A DNA stretch of 64,000 bases, from contig JADFYO010000004.1 in assembly GCA_015233015.1 (NCBI GenBank), positions 1 to 64,000 on the forward strand, written 5' to 3'. The notes beneath the pieces are model-generated. The model had not been told where the DNA came from, made no database searches, and saw only the letters and a list, made by a program, of their open reading frames with translations. Source of the stretch: Nitrospirota bacterium (lineage in GTDB: Bacteria; Nitrospirota; Thermodesulfovibrionia; Thermodesulfovibrionales; Magnetobacteriaceae). Numbering within the stretch: position 1 is the stretch's first letter; each line of letters begins with the position of its first letter. Positions 16,630 to 24,736 of this stretch are shown in pieces. Both the position numbers and the translations under genes were made by a program.

Positions 16630-16830
16630 TTACGCTTCGACTTTGAACGCAACGTCTGCTTTGACTCTGAATGTGCTGACTTTCTCATGTTCCATTTTGA
16701 CATCGAACTCGGCAACTCTTATACGGGTTATTCCTCTGAGGCTGGACTGGGCTTCCTTAATGAGGTTAGTCGTGGCCTCTTCCCAACTGACTGGAGATTC
16801 GCCAACTAATGTGATAATTTTCGATACCAT
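16630..16830 (-). CDS. Dodecin, flavin-binding dodecamer
   Basis: Dodecins form 12-subunit hollow spheres that bind and store flavins or sequester CoA-type ligands. The 66-residue length and the sequence fit the family exactly: MVSKIITLVGESPVSWEEAT, then a helix LIKEAQSSLRGITRIRVAEF, then strands ending KVSTFRVKADVAFKVEA. The ATG has a strong ribosome site (AAAGGAGGT, 5 bases upstream on the minus strand). A sigma70-like promoter is at 16950-16979, giving a leader that includes three 13-bp tandem repeats. It stands alone between two signalling genes. Confidence 0.95.
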   Translation of the reverse strand: MVSKIITLVGESPVSWEEATTNLIKEAQSSLRGITRIRVAEFDVKMEHEKVSTFRVKADVAFKVEA

Positions 16831-16891
16831 GTCTTACCTCCTTTTCTATCGGATAAGTAACACATCCTCTGGTAGTCTGAATATCATCCAC

Positions 16892-16930
16892 ATCCCACCT
16901 ACGCATCCCACCTACGCATCGCAGCTACGC
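16892..16930. repeat. Three tandem 13-bp repeats in the dodecin leader
   Basis: ATCCCACCTACGC occurs at 16892-16904 and again at 16905-16917, with a third degenerate copy ATCGCAGCTACGC at 16918-16930. The array sits between the predicted promoter and the dodecin start, so it would be transcribed. It may alter leader length by slippage or bind a regulator. Confidence 0.85.
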
Positions 16931-16949
16931 CCTTACAACACCTGATGAT

Positions 16950-16979
16950 AGTATAGCTCAATAGAACAGAGTAAATCAA
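16950..16979 (-). promoter_or_regulatory. Sigma70-like promoter for dodecin
   Basis: On the minus strand TTGATT (16974-16979) and TATACT (16950-16955) are separated by 18 bases and point to the dodecin gene about 120 bases downstream. Confidence 0.5.
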
Positions 16980-16987
16980 GATACCGG

Positions 16988-18334
16988 TTATTTTGCGCCG
17001 GCTTGTTTCAGGCGGTTCCACATCTCGTTGATTTTTATATCGCTGTTGCGTAGTTTTTCCGAAAGCACCGCCGCAAGGTTTTTGTAGAGTTTCAGGCAGA
17101 GCTTAGGTTCGGAGTTTCTCAGGATAACGTCGCTTATGGCGATGGTAACACAGTCGGTATCGGCCGTAGCGGCGGCAAAACGCGGGGATGCGTCCATGAC
17201 TGCCATTTCGCCAAAACACTCCCCCGCTTTCAGCACTGCCAGCAGGGTTTCCTCCTCGCTGTCTTTAAATGCCTTCGTTATCCTTACACTGCCTGAGATT
17301 AAAATAAACATCTTTGTCCCTATGTCGCCTTCGTTAAAGATGCAGTCGCCTTTTTTATAGGTCTTGTATGTGCTGATAGAAATTATTTTAAGCAGTTCCT
17401 CTGTGGTAAAATCTGAAAAAAACGTATATTTTTTTTTGAGCGTTTCGGCAAGTACCGTCTTGTCGTAGTTTCTGATGCTTGATATGTTCTGGGTGCGCTC
17501 CATATCCATCTGGGCGGCGTAGAGTTCGAGGATGTCGGCGAACTCGCTTGCCGACTGGCATCGAAGTTCTTTTTTCTTTTCAATGGCCTTCATGATGAGT
17601 TTGCTTAACGATGCCTCGAGCAGCGGGTTGACCTTATGCGGCATGACCGGCTCTTCATTAAGTATCTTATCCAGGAGCTCATGGATTGCGCCTGCAATAA
17701 ACGGCTTTTTACCGGAGAGGAACTCATATGCAAGTACCCCAAGCGAAAACACATCGGTTTGTCTGTCAATGCCTGCGCCGTTAATCTGCTCAGGCGACAA
17801 GTAGGCAGGCGTTCCCTTAAGCCCCCCCTGTGCAGCCTGTTCTTCGGCCGAGGATGCGAGCATAGCGATGCCGAAGTCCATTATTTTGATGTGAGAGTTC
17901 TTCAGCAGCATAATGTTGGCAGGCTTTATATCTCTGTGAATAACGCCGTGCTGGTGGGCATAGTGCAGGGTGCGCCCAACGTCGATTAAAATCCTGAGTT
18001 TCTCCAGAAGCGGCATATCCGCCTGTTCTGACATGGCAGCCTTCAGGGTAATTCCATCGATATACTCGAGAACGAGATAATGTACGCCATTGTCCTGTCC
18101 TACATCGTAGATATTGGCTATGTTCGGATGGGATAATTTGCCGGCAATCCTGGCCTCGTGATAAAAATGCCCGATGAGTTCGTTTTTTTTCTGAGCAGCG
18201 TCGATATTTTCCATTTTGACAGTCTTTATAGCGACGATTCTGTCAATAATCGTGTCATGGCCGCGATAAACCACACCCATAGCGCCTTCACCAAGTATAT
18301 CGAGGACTTCATATCTGCCTATCTTCCCAAACAT
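16988..18334 (-). CDS. Ser/Thr protein kinase with C-terminal cyclic-nucleotide-binding domain
   Basis: The 448-residue cytosolic kinase begins MFGKIGRYEVLDILGEGAMG. Visible motifs are the glycine loop GEGAMGVVYRG, VAIKTVK (catalytic Lys), HRDIKPANIM (catalytic loop), DFGIAM and GTPAYLSPEQ. After a linker (about 285-325) comes a cNMP-binding domain (about 325-440) with FNEGDIGTKMFILISGSVRI and the phosphate cassette CFGEMAVMDASPRFAAA, the key Arg included. There is no transmembrane or PASTA region, unlike PknB. The frame extends upstream to 18547, but that would overlap the divergent phosphatase gene and adds unrelated hydrophobic sequence, so ATG 18334 was chosen; an ATG at about 18385 is an alternative. 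It is divergent from the PP2C gene, a natural antagonist pair. Confidence 0.9.
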   Translation of the reverse strand: MFGKIGRYEVLDILGEGAMGVVYRGHDTIIDRIVAIKTVKMENIDAAQKKNELIGHFYHEARIAGKLSHPNIANIYDVGQDNGVHYLVLEYIDGITLKAAMSEQADMPLLEKLRILIDVGRTLHYAHQHGVIHRDIKPANIMLLKNSHIKIMDFGIAMLASSAEEQAAQGGLKGTPAYLSPEQINGAGIDRQTDVFSLGVLAYEFLSGKKPFIAGAIHELLDKILNEEPVMPHKVNPLLEASLSKLIMKAIEKKKELRCQSASEFADILELYAAQMDMERTQNISSIRNYDKTVLAETLKKKYTFFSDFTTEELLKIISISTYKTYKKGDCIFNEGDIGTKMFILISGSVRITKAFKDSEEETLLAVLKAGECFGEMAVMDASPRFAAATADTDCVTIAISDVILRNSEPKLCLKLYKNLAAVLSEKLRNSDIKINEMWNRLKQAGAK

Positions 18335-18421
18335 AGCAGTAGTATTATAAATTAAATACCCGGAAAGAAGCACGAATGAAATCATTAAAATCCCCCGATA
18401 TCTGAGATACGAAAACCATAG

Positions 18422-18450
18422 TTGTATAATACAGCCAATTCTGATATAAT
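18422..18450 (+). promoter_or_regulatory. Sigma70-like promoter for the PP2C-FHA genes
   Basis: TTGTAT (18422-18427) and a consensus TATAAT (18445-18450), spaced 17 bases, lie 48 bases before the phosphatase ATG, within the kinase/phosphatase divergent region. Confidence 0.6.
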
Positions 18451-18497
18451 GTGGGGGGATGTGGATTGAGCGCATGAATTGGTGATAATATAAGACT

Positions 18498-19298
18498 ATG
18501 AAAAGTAAAATGAGGATGATAGCCGGCGGCCAGACGGACAAGGGCATGAAAAGGCCAAAGAACGAGGATAGCTTTGCCGTTGAACAGGAAGCGGGGGTTT
18601 TGGTTGTTGCCGACGGCGTAGGCGGGTCGGCTTGCGGGGAGGTTGCAAGTAAAATGGCCGTCGATATTATTGGCGATTATTTCAGAAATGATGAAAACAC
18701 AAGTGCAGCTCCCGGCATTGACAGCTCCTCAAGCGCAATTGCGTTGGCCGTCAAACGGGCAAACGAGCAGATCTATAACACGGCAAAGGATGACCCCAAA
18801 CTAAGCGGCATGGCAACTACGGTAGTGGCAGCCGCCTTAAACGGCGACAGACTAAGCATCGCCCACGCCGGAGACAGCAGGCTCTATCTCATAAGGGGCA
18901 ATACCATAGAGCAGCTCACCGACGACCACTCCCTTGTTGCGGAGCAAATCCGAAAAGGCATGATGACAAAGGAGGAGGCACACGAAGTCGGTATGAGAAA
19001 CGTCATCACTCAGTCGTTGGGATTTACGCCCGATATAGATGTCGATACCGACGAAATGACCGTTTATGACGGGGACGCGCTGCTGTTGTGTTCGGACGGG
19101 CTATATACAATGGTGCCGGAGACGGCAATTCTGCACACCGTTAAATCCTCCATCGAGCCTGCACGCGTGTGCGAGAGATTAATCTATCTGGCAAACAAAA
19201 AAGGCGGACGGGACAACATAACAGTGGTTGTCGCGTATATTTTCAGGAAAACTATTTTTTCTTTCATAGATAATTTCATAAAATGGATAAGGAGGTAG
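18498..19298 (+). CDS. PP2C-family Ser/Thr protein phosphatase
   Basis: This 266-residue metal-dependent phosphatase would remove phosphates placed by the neighbouring kinase. All PP2C motifs are present in order: KRPKNEDSF, VVADGVGGSACGEVAS (metal-binding Asp), GMATTVVAA, IAHAGDSRLYLI, DDHSLV, ITQSLG, LLCSDGLYTMV and GGRDNITVVV. The C-terminus ends with a hydrophobic/basic stretch (TIFSFIDNFIKWIRR) that could touch the membrane. The gene is divergent from the kinase and only 3 bases upstream of the FHA gene, so phosphatase and FHA reader should be co-transcribed. Confidence 0.94.
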   Translation: MKSKMRMIAGGQTDKGMKRPKNEDSFAVEQEAGVLVVADGVGGSACGEVASKMAVDIIGDYFRNDENTSAAPGIDSSSSAIALAVKRANEQIYNTAKDDPKLSGMATTVVAAALNGDRLSIAHAGDSRLYLIRGNTIEQLTDDHSLVAEQIRKGMMTKEEAHEVGMRNVITQSLGFTPDIDVDTDEMTVYDGDALLLCSDGLYTMVPETAILHTVKSSIEPARVCERLIYLANKKGGRDNITVVVAYIFRKTIFSFIDNFIKWIRR

Positions 19299-19301
19299 GA
19301 A

Positions 19302-20027
19302 ATGGCTAAGATATTGCTGAAGTTTAAAGAGGCTGCCCTGAAAGAGATACCGCTGGATAAAGAGGTTGTGACCATTGGAAGAAAGGCGACAAACGACATA
19401 CATGTGGATAATCTCGCGGTATCGGGGTCGCACGCGAGGATATTTAAAAAAGGCGATCAATTTTACATAGAAGACCTCAGCAGCCTCAACGGGACTTTTG
19501 TAAACGGCAAAAAGATTTCCGTATGCACCCTCAACGACGCCGACATTATCATCATAGGTAAACATACGCTTAATTTTGTATCTGAGACACAGCCCAAAAA
19601 ACAAGCCGAGCAGTCCAAGGACAAAGATTTAATGGACGAAACCATTATGATTGACGCAAAGCTCAAGGATGAGATACTCTCAAAGTCCCCAAAAGCCGAC
19701 GGTGCCAAGGCGCAGCCGATGAAAGATATACTGGGAGGGCTTGTCGTCGTCGAGGGCACAACCGAGAAAAGGGAATACGAACTTACCGACAGGATAAGCA
19801 CAATCGGCAAAGACGCAAACTCCATGATAAAGCTCAAGGGGTTTTTCGCGCCCAAAGTAGCCGCCCTGATAAACAGGAAAAAAGACGGCTATACAATAAG
19901 CTCTCTGGCCGGAGGCAAAGGAGTACGGGTAAACGGCAATGACGTCGAAGGCCAATATAAACTCAATGAAGGGGACGTGATTGAAGTATCCGGCCTCAAA
20001 CTCCAGTTTTACGTAAAAGAAAGTTAG
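19302..20027 (+). CDS. Double FHA-domain protein
   Basis: FHA domains bind phosphothreonine. The 241-residue protein has a canonical N-terminal FHA (about 1-95): VVTIGRKATNDIHV, VSGSHARIFKKG and SLNGTFVNGKKI hold the binding Arg, Ser, His and Asn. A polar linker with DLMDETIMIDAKLKDEIL follows; DETIM is a possible phosphosite. A second FHA fold spans about 145-240 (ISTIGKDANSMIKLKG, GKGVRVNGNDVEG), but its Gly-Arg is replaced by Gly-Lys and the Ser-x-x-His by APKVAAL, so it is probably a degenerate, non-binding domain. It is co-transcribed with the phosphatase and likely reads kinase targets. Confidence 0.88.
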   Translation: MAKILLKFKEAALKEIPLDKEVVTIGRKATNDIHVDNLAVSGSHARIFKKGDQFYIEDLSSLNGTFVNGKKISVCTLNDADIIIIGKHTLNFVSETQPKKQAEQSKDKDLMDETIMIDAKLKDEILSKSPKADGAKAQPMKDILGGLVVVEGTTEKREYELTDRISTIGKDANSMIKLKGFFAPKVAALINRKKDGYTISSLAGGKGVRVNGNDVEGQYKLNEGDVIEVSGLKLQFYVKES

Positions 20028-20125
20028 AAGCACCGGCTATTGCTAAGCGAAGCCTTGCCCTGTCAGGGAACTCTTAGGATTCAGTCCCGCCCCAAAACAC
20101 AGGTACTTGCCCGTTTAACCGCCCT

Positions 20126-20154
20126 TTGACAAAATACATAGAATTTGCTACACT
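20126..20154 (+). promoter_or_regulatory. Sigma70-like promoter for the pilT genes
   Basis: A perfect TTGACA (20126-20131) and TACACT (20149-20154), spaced 17 bases, lie 65 bases upstream of the first PilT ATG. Confidence 0.7.
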
Positions 20155-20218
20155 TGACGCTTGATGGTGTGTTAATGGCTGATTTTCCAGAGAGGATTGA
20201 AATGCCGGGAGGATTAAA

Positions 20219-21292
20219 ATGGCAAAGATAGACGCGTTTTTCAAATTAATGAACGAACAAGGCGCCTCAGATCTACACATGGTTGCCGGGTCGCAGCCAA
20301 TTTTACGTATTCGCGGCGAAATGGAACGCGTAAAGTATAAAGAGCTGGACAACGACGAGCTGAAGTCTATGCTTTACGAAATAGCCCCCGAGGAAAAAAT
20401 AAAGGTTTACGAGGAATCGGGAGATGTGGACTTCGCCTACGAGGTGCCCGGGCTTGGCAGGTACAGGGCTAATTTCTTTCAGCAGAAATGGGGCGTAGGG
20501 TCGGTTTTCAGGTTAATCCCCAGTAAGATTGCAACGGTCGAGGACCTCAATATCCCTTTGGTGTGTAAGAGGTTTGCCCTGCTTCAAAAAGGCCTGGTGC
20601 TCGTTACCGGACCAACCGGAAGCGGTAAATCGACGACTCTGGCGGCAATAATCGACTACGCGAATAAGGTCCGTAAAGACCACATCCTCACAATCGAAGA
20701 CCCGATAGAATTTGTCCACAAAAGTCAAAGCTGCATAGTCAACCATCGCGAGGTCGGTCTTCATACAAAGTCATTCGGCGCTGCCCTCAGAGGGGCGCTA
20801 CGCGAGGACCCCGATATCATACTCGTTGGAGAAATGAGAGACCTCGAGACTATCCAGCTCGCACTCGAGGCGGCCTCAACCGGACATCTCGTCTTTGGAA
20901 CCCTCCATACGCAAAGCGCCACCAAGACCGTTGACAGGGTCGTAGATGTGTTCCCCGCAAACCAGCAGGCGCAGATACGCACCACGCTCTCTGAGGCGCT
21001 TAAAGGCGTAGTGGCTCAGAATTTATTCAGAAGAATAGATAAAAAAGGCAGAATAGCCTGCCTTGAAATACTTATTATCACCTATGCGGCGGCCAACCTG
21101 ATAAGGGAGGCCAAGACACCGCAGCTTGCCTCGGTAATGCAGACGGGGAAAAAACTTGGGATGCAGACGCTTGACGACGCTATTTTAGATTTACTGCAAA
21201 AGGGCTGGATATCGCCCGAGGAATCATACGAAAAGGCCATCGATAAGAAGCGCTTTATCCCGTTTCTCAAGGAACCGCCGCCCGATTTTTAA
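20219..21292 (+). CDS. pilT: PilT-type pilus retraction ATPase
   Basis: This 357-residue cytoplasmic ATPase depolymerises type IV pili and drives twitching. It opens with a PAS-like N-terminal domain (ASDLHMVAGSQPILRIRGEM), followed by Walker A GPTGSGKSTTLAA near residues 131-141, the Asp box TIEDPIEFVH, the Walker B segment REDPDIILVGEMRD near 195-208 and the His box HLVFGTLHT. AIRNLIRE-type AIRNL in the family corresponds here to AANLIREAKTPQL near the C-terminus. The ATG follows a GGGAGGA ribosome site. It is transcribed from its own promoter and followed 37 bases later by a second PilT-type gene. Confidence 0.95.
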   Translation: MAKIDAFFKLMNEQGASDLHMVAGSQPILRIRGEMERVKYKELDNDELKSMLYEIAPEEKIKVYEESGDVDFAYEVPGLGRYRANFFQQKWGVGSVFRLIPSKIATVEDLNIPLVCKRFALLQKGLVLVTGPTGSGKSTTLAAIIDYANKVRKDHILTIEDPIEFVHKSQSCIVNHREVGLHTKSFGAALRGALREDPDIILVGEMRDLETIQLALEAASTGHLVFGTLHTQSATKTVDRVVDVFPANQQAQIRTTLSEALKGVVAQNLFRRIDKKGRIACLEILIITYAAANLIREAKTPQLASVMQTGKKLGMQTLDDAILDLLQKGWISPEESYEKAIDKKRFIPFLKEPPPDF

Positions 21293-21329
21293 CGTTATTA
21301 TTAAAATGTCAGCTGAGGAGAGATAACCT

Positions 21330-22505
21330 ATGACAAAAAACGAGATTGACTCGATATTATCCACAATGCTCGAGAGTGCCGCTAATGTGTCCGACCTGAA
21401 CCTGACGGTTGGGAAACCGCCGCAAGTCGAGGCAGCGGGGCAGCTTTTGCCGGTTGAGTTCGACGATCAGTCGTTGAAATCTCTGACGCCTTTTCAGACC
21501 GAGGTGTTTGCCCTGCATCTTGTCAACTCAGACAGGAGATTAATTGAGAATCTGATAAGGCAAGGCTCGTGCGATTTGTCATATTCGCTTCCCGGCAAGG
21601 CCAGGTTCAGAGTGAATATTTTCTCTCAGCGCGGCACATATTCCATCGTCCTGAGAAAGCTCGAGACACGCATTCCCACGCTTGCCGACCTGAAAGTCCC
21701 AAAGGTCCTCGGCATGATAGCCGAAGAGAAAAACGGCCTCGTCCTTGTCACCGGCGCAACCGGAAGCGGTAAGTCATCGACGCTTGCCGCAATATTAAAC
21801 ATCATAAACGAACAAAAGGCCGTTCACGTGTTGACCCTCGAGGACCCTGTGGAGTACATGCACCCCCACAAGAAGGCCACGTTTAACCAGAGGGAATTGG
21901 GCGTGGACTTCGACACATTTGCAAGCGGGCTGAGGGCTGCCCTGAGACAGGCCCCAAAGGTTATCCTCGTTGGTGAAATGAGAGACCGCGAGACGGTGGA
22001 AATCGGCATTACGGCAGCTGAAACCGGCCATCTTGTCCTTGCCACCCTGCACACAATCGACTCTGGACAGACGGTTAACAGGATAATCGGCATGTTCGAT
22101 AAGGATGAGGAGGTGCTGCTCAGGCACCGTCTGGCAGATACCATAAGATGGATAGTGAGCCAGAGGCTGATGCCCAAAGTAGGAGGCGGAAGGGTTGCCG
22201 CCATCGAGATATTAAAGACCAATATTCGTGTAAAGGACACGGTAACAAACGGCGAGTCGGAGGGGAAGACCTTTTATGAAATAATCGACTCCGGCGAGAC
22301 CTACGGGATGCAGACCTTTGACAAGTCCATAATAAATCTCTACAAGGCGGGGCTGATAAATGAAGAAACAGCGCTTGCCTATTCATCGAGAAAGGCCATC
22401 GTAGGCAGGGGGCTGGATATGATAAAAAGCTCCAAGGGCGAAAAGACTACAGACATCGAAGGCCTGAGTATAGATAAAGACTATGCCAGGAAGGCGAAAA
22501 AATAG
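21330..22505 (+). CDS. Second PilT/PilU-type retraction ATPase
   Basis: The 391-residue protein is a divergent paralogue of the preceding PilT: MLESAANVSDLNLTVGKPPQ at the N-terminus, Walker A TGATGSGKSSTLAA near 146-159, LEDPVEYMHPHKKATFNQRE, Walker B-like APKVILVGEMRD, and HLVLATLHTIDSGQTVNRI. In the Walker B lead-in, the DPD of PilT is replaced by APK, but the catalytic Glu (GEMRD) stays. The C-terminal extension beyond the PilT core (about 40 residues, KGEKTTDIEGLSIDKDYARK) is charged. PilU proteins typically work only alongside PilT, which the tandem order supports. The AGGAGA ribosome site is clear. Confidence 0.88.
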   Translation: MTKNEIDSILSTMLESAANVSDLNLTVGKPPQVEAAGQLLPVEFDDQSLKSLTPFQTEVFALHLVNSDRRLIENLIRQGSCDLSYSLPGKARFRVNIFSQRGTYSIVLRKLETRIPTLADLKVPKVLGMIAEEKNGLVLVTGATGSGKSSTLAAILNIINEQKAVHVLTLEDPVEYMHPHKKATFNQRELGVDFDTFASGLRAALRQAPKVILVGEMRDRETVEIGITAAETGHLVLATLHTIDSGQTVNRIIGMFDKDEEVLLRHRLADTIRWIVSQRLMPKVGGGRVAAIEILKTNIRVKDTVTNGESEGKTFYEIIDSGETYGMQTFDKSIINLYKAGLINEETALAYSSRKAIVGRGLDMIKSSKGEKTTDIEGLSIDKDYARKAKK

Positions 22506-22516
22506 GAGGCCGTGAA

Positions 22517-22984
22517 ATGCCAGCCGATAAACCCAAAGAAGTAGAAGCAGCCGACGCCAAATTGGCATTGGTCTGCGACGACAACGTTGAAAGACAAGAG
22601 ACCCTGGAAGACGTACTGGGAGACCTTGGCTATAGCGTTCAGATAGCCGCCTCCCCTGAAGATGTGTATGACAAGCTGAAATATAACCAGTACAGCGTAT
22701 TATATCTACATGACAATTTTGGCGGTGGAAACTCCGAAAACAACGAGATTCTGGAATATATCCAATCTATGCCGATATCTGCAAGGAGAAGGACATTTGT
22801 TGCACTGGCGGGGAAAAATTACACTGCCCTTAACCATATGGCGGCCTTCGCAGAGAGCGTCAATATCGTTATCAACGAAGCCGATATGCAGGAAATCAAG
22901 ACGATTCTAAAGAAATCCATAACAGGTAACAACTTGTTTTATAAGGTATATAACGACATCCTTCACGATTTTGGCAAGGCATAG
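22517..22984 (+). CDS. Receiver-like (response regulator) domain protein, probably non-canonical
   Basis: The 155-residue protein has the fold signature of a CheY-like receiver: LALVCDDNVERQETLEDVLG (the acidic pair at the end of strand 1) and SVLYLHDNFGGG in place of the usual phospho-Asp strand. ARRRTFVALAGKNY takes the place of strand 4 and SVNIVINEADM that of strand 5. The Asp after strand 3 is shifted and the Thr/Lys positions are not clean, so phosphorylation is doubtful. A final segment (NNLFYKVYNDILHDFGKA) is hydrophobic/amphipathic. It follows the second PilT by 11 bases with an AGGAGG ribosome site, suggesting a pilus-linked regulator acting by binding. Confidence 0.7.
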   Translation: MPADKPKEVEAADAKLALVCDDNVERQETLEDVLGDLGYSVQIAASPEDVYDKLKYNQYSVLYLHDNFGGGNSENNEILEYIQSMPISARRRTFVALAGKNYTALNHMAAFAESVNIVINEADMQEIKTILKKSITGNNLFYKVYNDILHDFGKA

Positions 22985-22999
22985 CCATTGTTAACGCCT

Positions 23000-24097
23000 A
23001 TGCCGCACCGTGCCGGAGGGCAGTCGGGGCCGTGCCACGGGGGGAATATATACAGCCTTGCCGCCGGCCTCAAGACCCTGGAGAGAAAGATACTGGACTT
23101 CAGCGCGTCTGTAAACCCGCTGGGTATATCCAAAAAGGTGAAGGCTGAAATCCGGAAAACCCTGAAATATCTGCCCGCTTATCCCGACCCTGACTGCACA
23201 CTCCTCTGCCGCCGGTTATCGAAAAAAACCGGCGTCCCCGAGAAAAACATAATGTGCGGCAATGGAAGCACCGAGCTGATATATCTTATCGTGCGGGCAA
23301 TTAAACCCGCCAGGGCGCTTATCGCAGTCCCGGCTTTCTCTGAATATGAACGGGCGCTGACAGTAAATGGCGTAAAGGAAATACAATTGTTTCCAATAGA
23401 AGAAAAAGACAACTTCAACCTGAACGTCGAAGGTTTTATAGAAGAAATGAAAGACGCCGACATCGCCTTCCTCTGCAATCCTAACACCCCAACCGGAAGC
23501 GTTTTGAAGAGAGACGCCGTGATGTCCATAGTGAAGCACGCCGCCCGGTCAAACTGTTATATAGTCGTCGATGAGGCATTTGTGGATTTCGTCCCTGAGG
23601 AGAGCGTCAGGAGCGAGGTATGCAGCAACCCGCGGCTCATAGTGCTGCGGTCTCTGACGAAGTTCTATGCGCTTTCTGGCCTGAGGCTTGGGGCTATTTT
23701 TTTTCACGATGATGTCGCGGCTGCCCTTGCCGGCAATAAGGAGCCGTGGTCGGTAAACACACTGGCACAAAGGGCAGGCGCCGCCGCCATAAACGACAAG
23801 GCCTACGAGGCGGAGACCTTTAAATATCTGAGGAAAGAAAAGGCCTATATGGAAAAAATGCTGAGAAAACTGGAGATTTATTTCTATCCATCGGAGGTAA
23901 ATTTTTATCTTATAAAAGATGAAAGGGCGCCGGTTCTCTATGAAGAGCTAGGAAAACGGGGGATTCTCCTCAGAGACTGCGGGAATTTTAACGGCCTCAG
24001 CGGCAATTATCTGAGGATAGCCGTAAAGAGCCACAGAGAAAACGCCGTGCTTTTTAGAAATATTAAATCGATACTTTATCGATACAGGGGAAAATAA
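23000..24097 (+). CDS. PLP-dependent aminotransferase, CobD/HisC-like
   Basis: The 365-residue fold-type I PLP enzyme begins near HGGNIYSLAAG and DFSASVNPLG, an opening typical of CobD, L-threonine-phosphate decarboxylase of cobalamin side-chain synthesis; HisC (histidinol-phosphate aminotransferase) is a close relative. The PLP lysine lies in SLTKFYALSGLRLG. Asp/Tyr PLP contacts are in CNPNTPTGS and VVDEAFVDF. A TTG at 22988 extends the frame by four codons; the ATG at 23000 was preferred. No other cobalamin or histidine genes are nearby, so its role in this signalling neighbourhood is unclear, although two B12-binding radical SAM proteins occur later in the window. Confidence 0.8.
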   Translation: MPHRAGGQSGPCHGGNIYSLAAGLKTLERKILDFSASVNPLGISKKVKAEIRKTLKYLPAYPDPDCTLLCRRLSKKTGVPEKNIMCGNGSTELIYLIVRAIKPARALIAVPAFSEYERALTVNGVKEIQLFPIEEKDNFNLNVEGFIEEMKDADIAFLCNPNTPTGSVLKRDAVMSIVKHAARSNCYIVVDEAFVDFVPEESVRSEVCSNPRLIVLRSLTKFYALSGLRLGAIFFHDDVAAALAGNKEPWSVNTLAQRAGAAAINDKAYEAETFKYLRKEKAYMEKMLRKLEIYFYPSEVNFYLIKDERAPVLYEELGKRGILLRDCGNFNGLSGNYLRIAVKSHRENAVLFRNIKSILYRYRGK

Positions 24098-24100
24098 TCA

Positions 24101-24129
24101 TTGACAATTCCCTGTTCAATATCTTACCT
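24101..24129 (+). promoter_or_regulatory. Possible promoter for the tandem cNMP-fold genes
   Basis: A perfect TTGACA (24101-24106) is followed after 17 bases by TTACCT (24124-24129), a weak -10. It begins 4 bases after the aminotransferase stop and lies about 57 bases before the next start. Confidence 0.4.
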
Positions 24130-24185
24130 TAGTATATGTATTTTTTAAAGGCATATAAAAGTCCACAAAGTGCGGGTGAGTCGAA

Positions 24186-24716
24186 ATGTCGCTGTTAGAA
24201 GACTTAAAGAGACAGATATTGCTGGAAGGTCTTGACGATGAGGAGTTGAATGCGGTCGGGCAGATGCTGGAGCCGGTAAGGTTTTCCAAAGGTGACCCGG
24301 TGTTCAGGGAGAACGAGCCTACTCAGGGTTTATATATGATCAAGGCGGGCGAAGTCGAGATAACGAAGAAACTGCCGATAGACCTGAAAACTAAGATGCT
24401 GATAACCGTACGAAACACACAGAACTGCTGTGAGATACGTAAGACCCCATACGGTTGGAGGCAGATCTTTACCACATTGATGGACGGGCAATTTTTTGGT
24501 GAGCTGTCCGTAATTGAAGGAAAGAAAAAACATGGCGCTGACGCCGATGCTACCGAGGACACTGAGTTATATCTCATGCGTCCCGATCAATTCGCAGAAA
24601 TAGAGGTTTCGGCACCGGCAACGATGTTAAAAATACTACGCGTAATTGCGAGGGTTTCATCGAAAAATATGCGTCATCTTGACAAGCAGCTGCTGAGGCT
24701 CTTGATAGGGATTTAA
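24186..24716 (+). CDS. cNMP-binding-fold protein, tandem copy 1 (atypical)
   Basis: This 176-residue single-domain protein has a cNMP-fold beta roll: FSKGDPVFRENEPTQGLYMI and KAGEVEITKKL. An insertion of about 25 residues (LKTKMLITVRNTQ, then NCCEIRKTPYGWRQIF) separates the roll from the phosphate cassette, which reads FFGELSVIEGKKKHGADADA. The Glu is kept but the usual Pro-Arg-x-Ala is replaced by KKKHGA, so canonical cAMP/cGMP binding is doubtful. The start MSLLEDLKRQILLEGLDDEE matches the start of the next gene, showing recent tandem duplication. No output domain is present. Confidence 0.8.
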   Translation: MSLLEDLKRQILLEGLDDEELNAVGQMLEPVRFSKGDPVFRENEPTQGLYMIKAGEVEITKKLPIDLKTKMLITVRNTQNCCEIRKTPYGWRQIFTTLMDGQFFGELSVIEGKKKHGADADATEDTELYLMRPDQFAEIEVSAPATMLKILRVIARVSSKNMRHLDKQLLRLLIGI

Positions 24717-24736
24717 ACATCGGGGAGAATAAATGA

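Noticed and set aside
16892..16930. CRISPR array
   Set aside because: Direct 13-bp tandem units without spacers; no CRISPR-type array or cas genes were seen anywhere in the window.
18335..18547. N-terminal membrane extension of the kinase
   Set aside because: It overlaps the phosphatase start, and the conserved kinase begins at MFGKIGRYEV; the hydrophobic residues come from the divergent promoter region.
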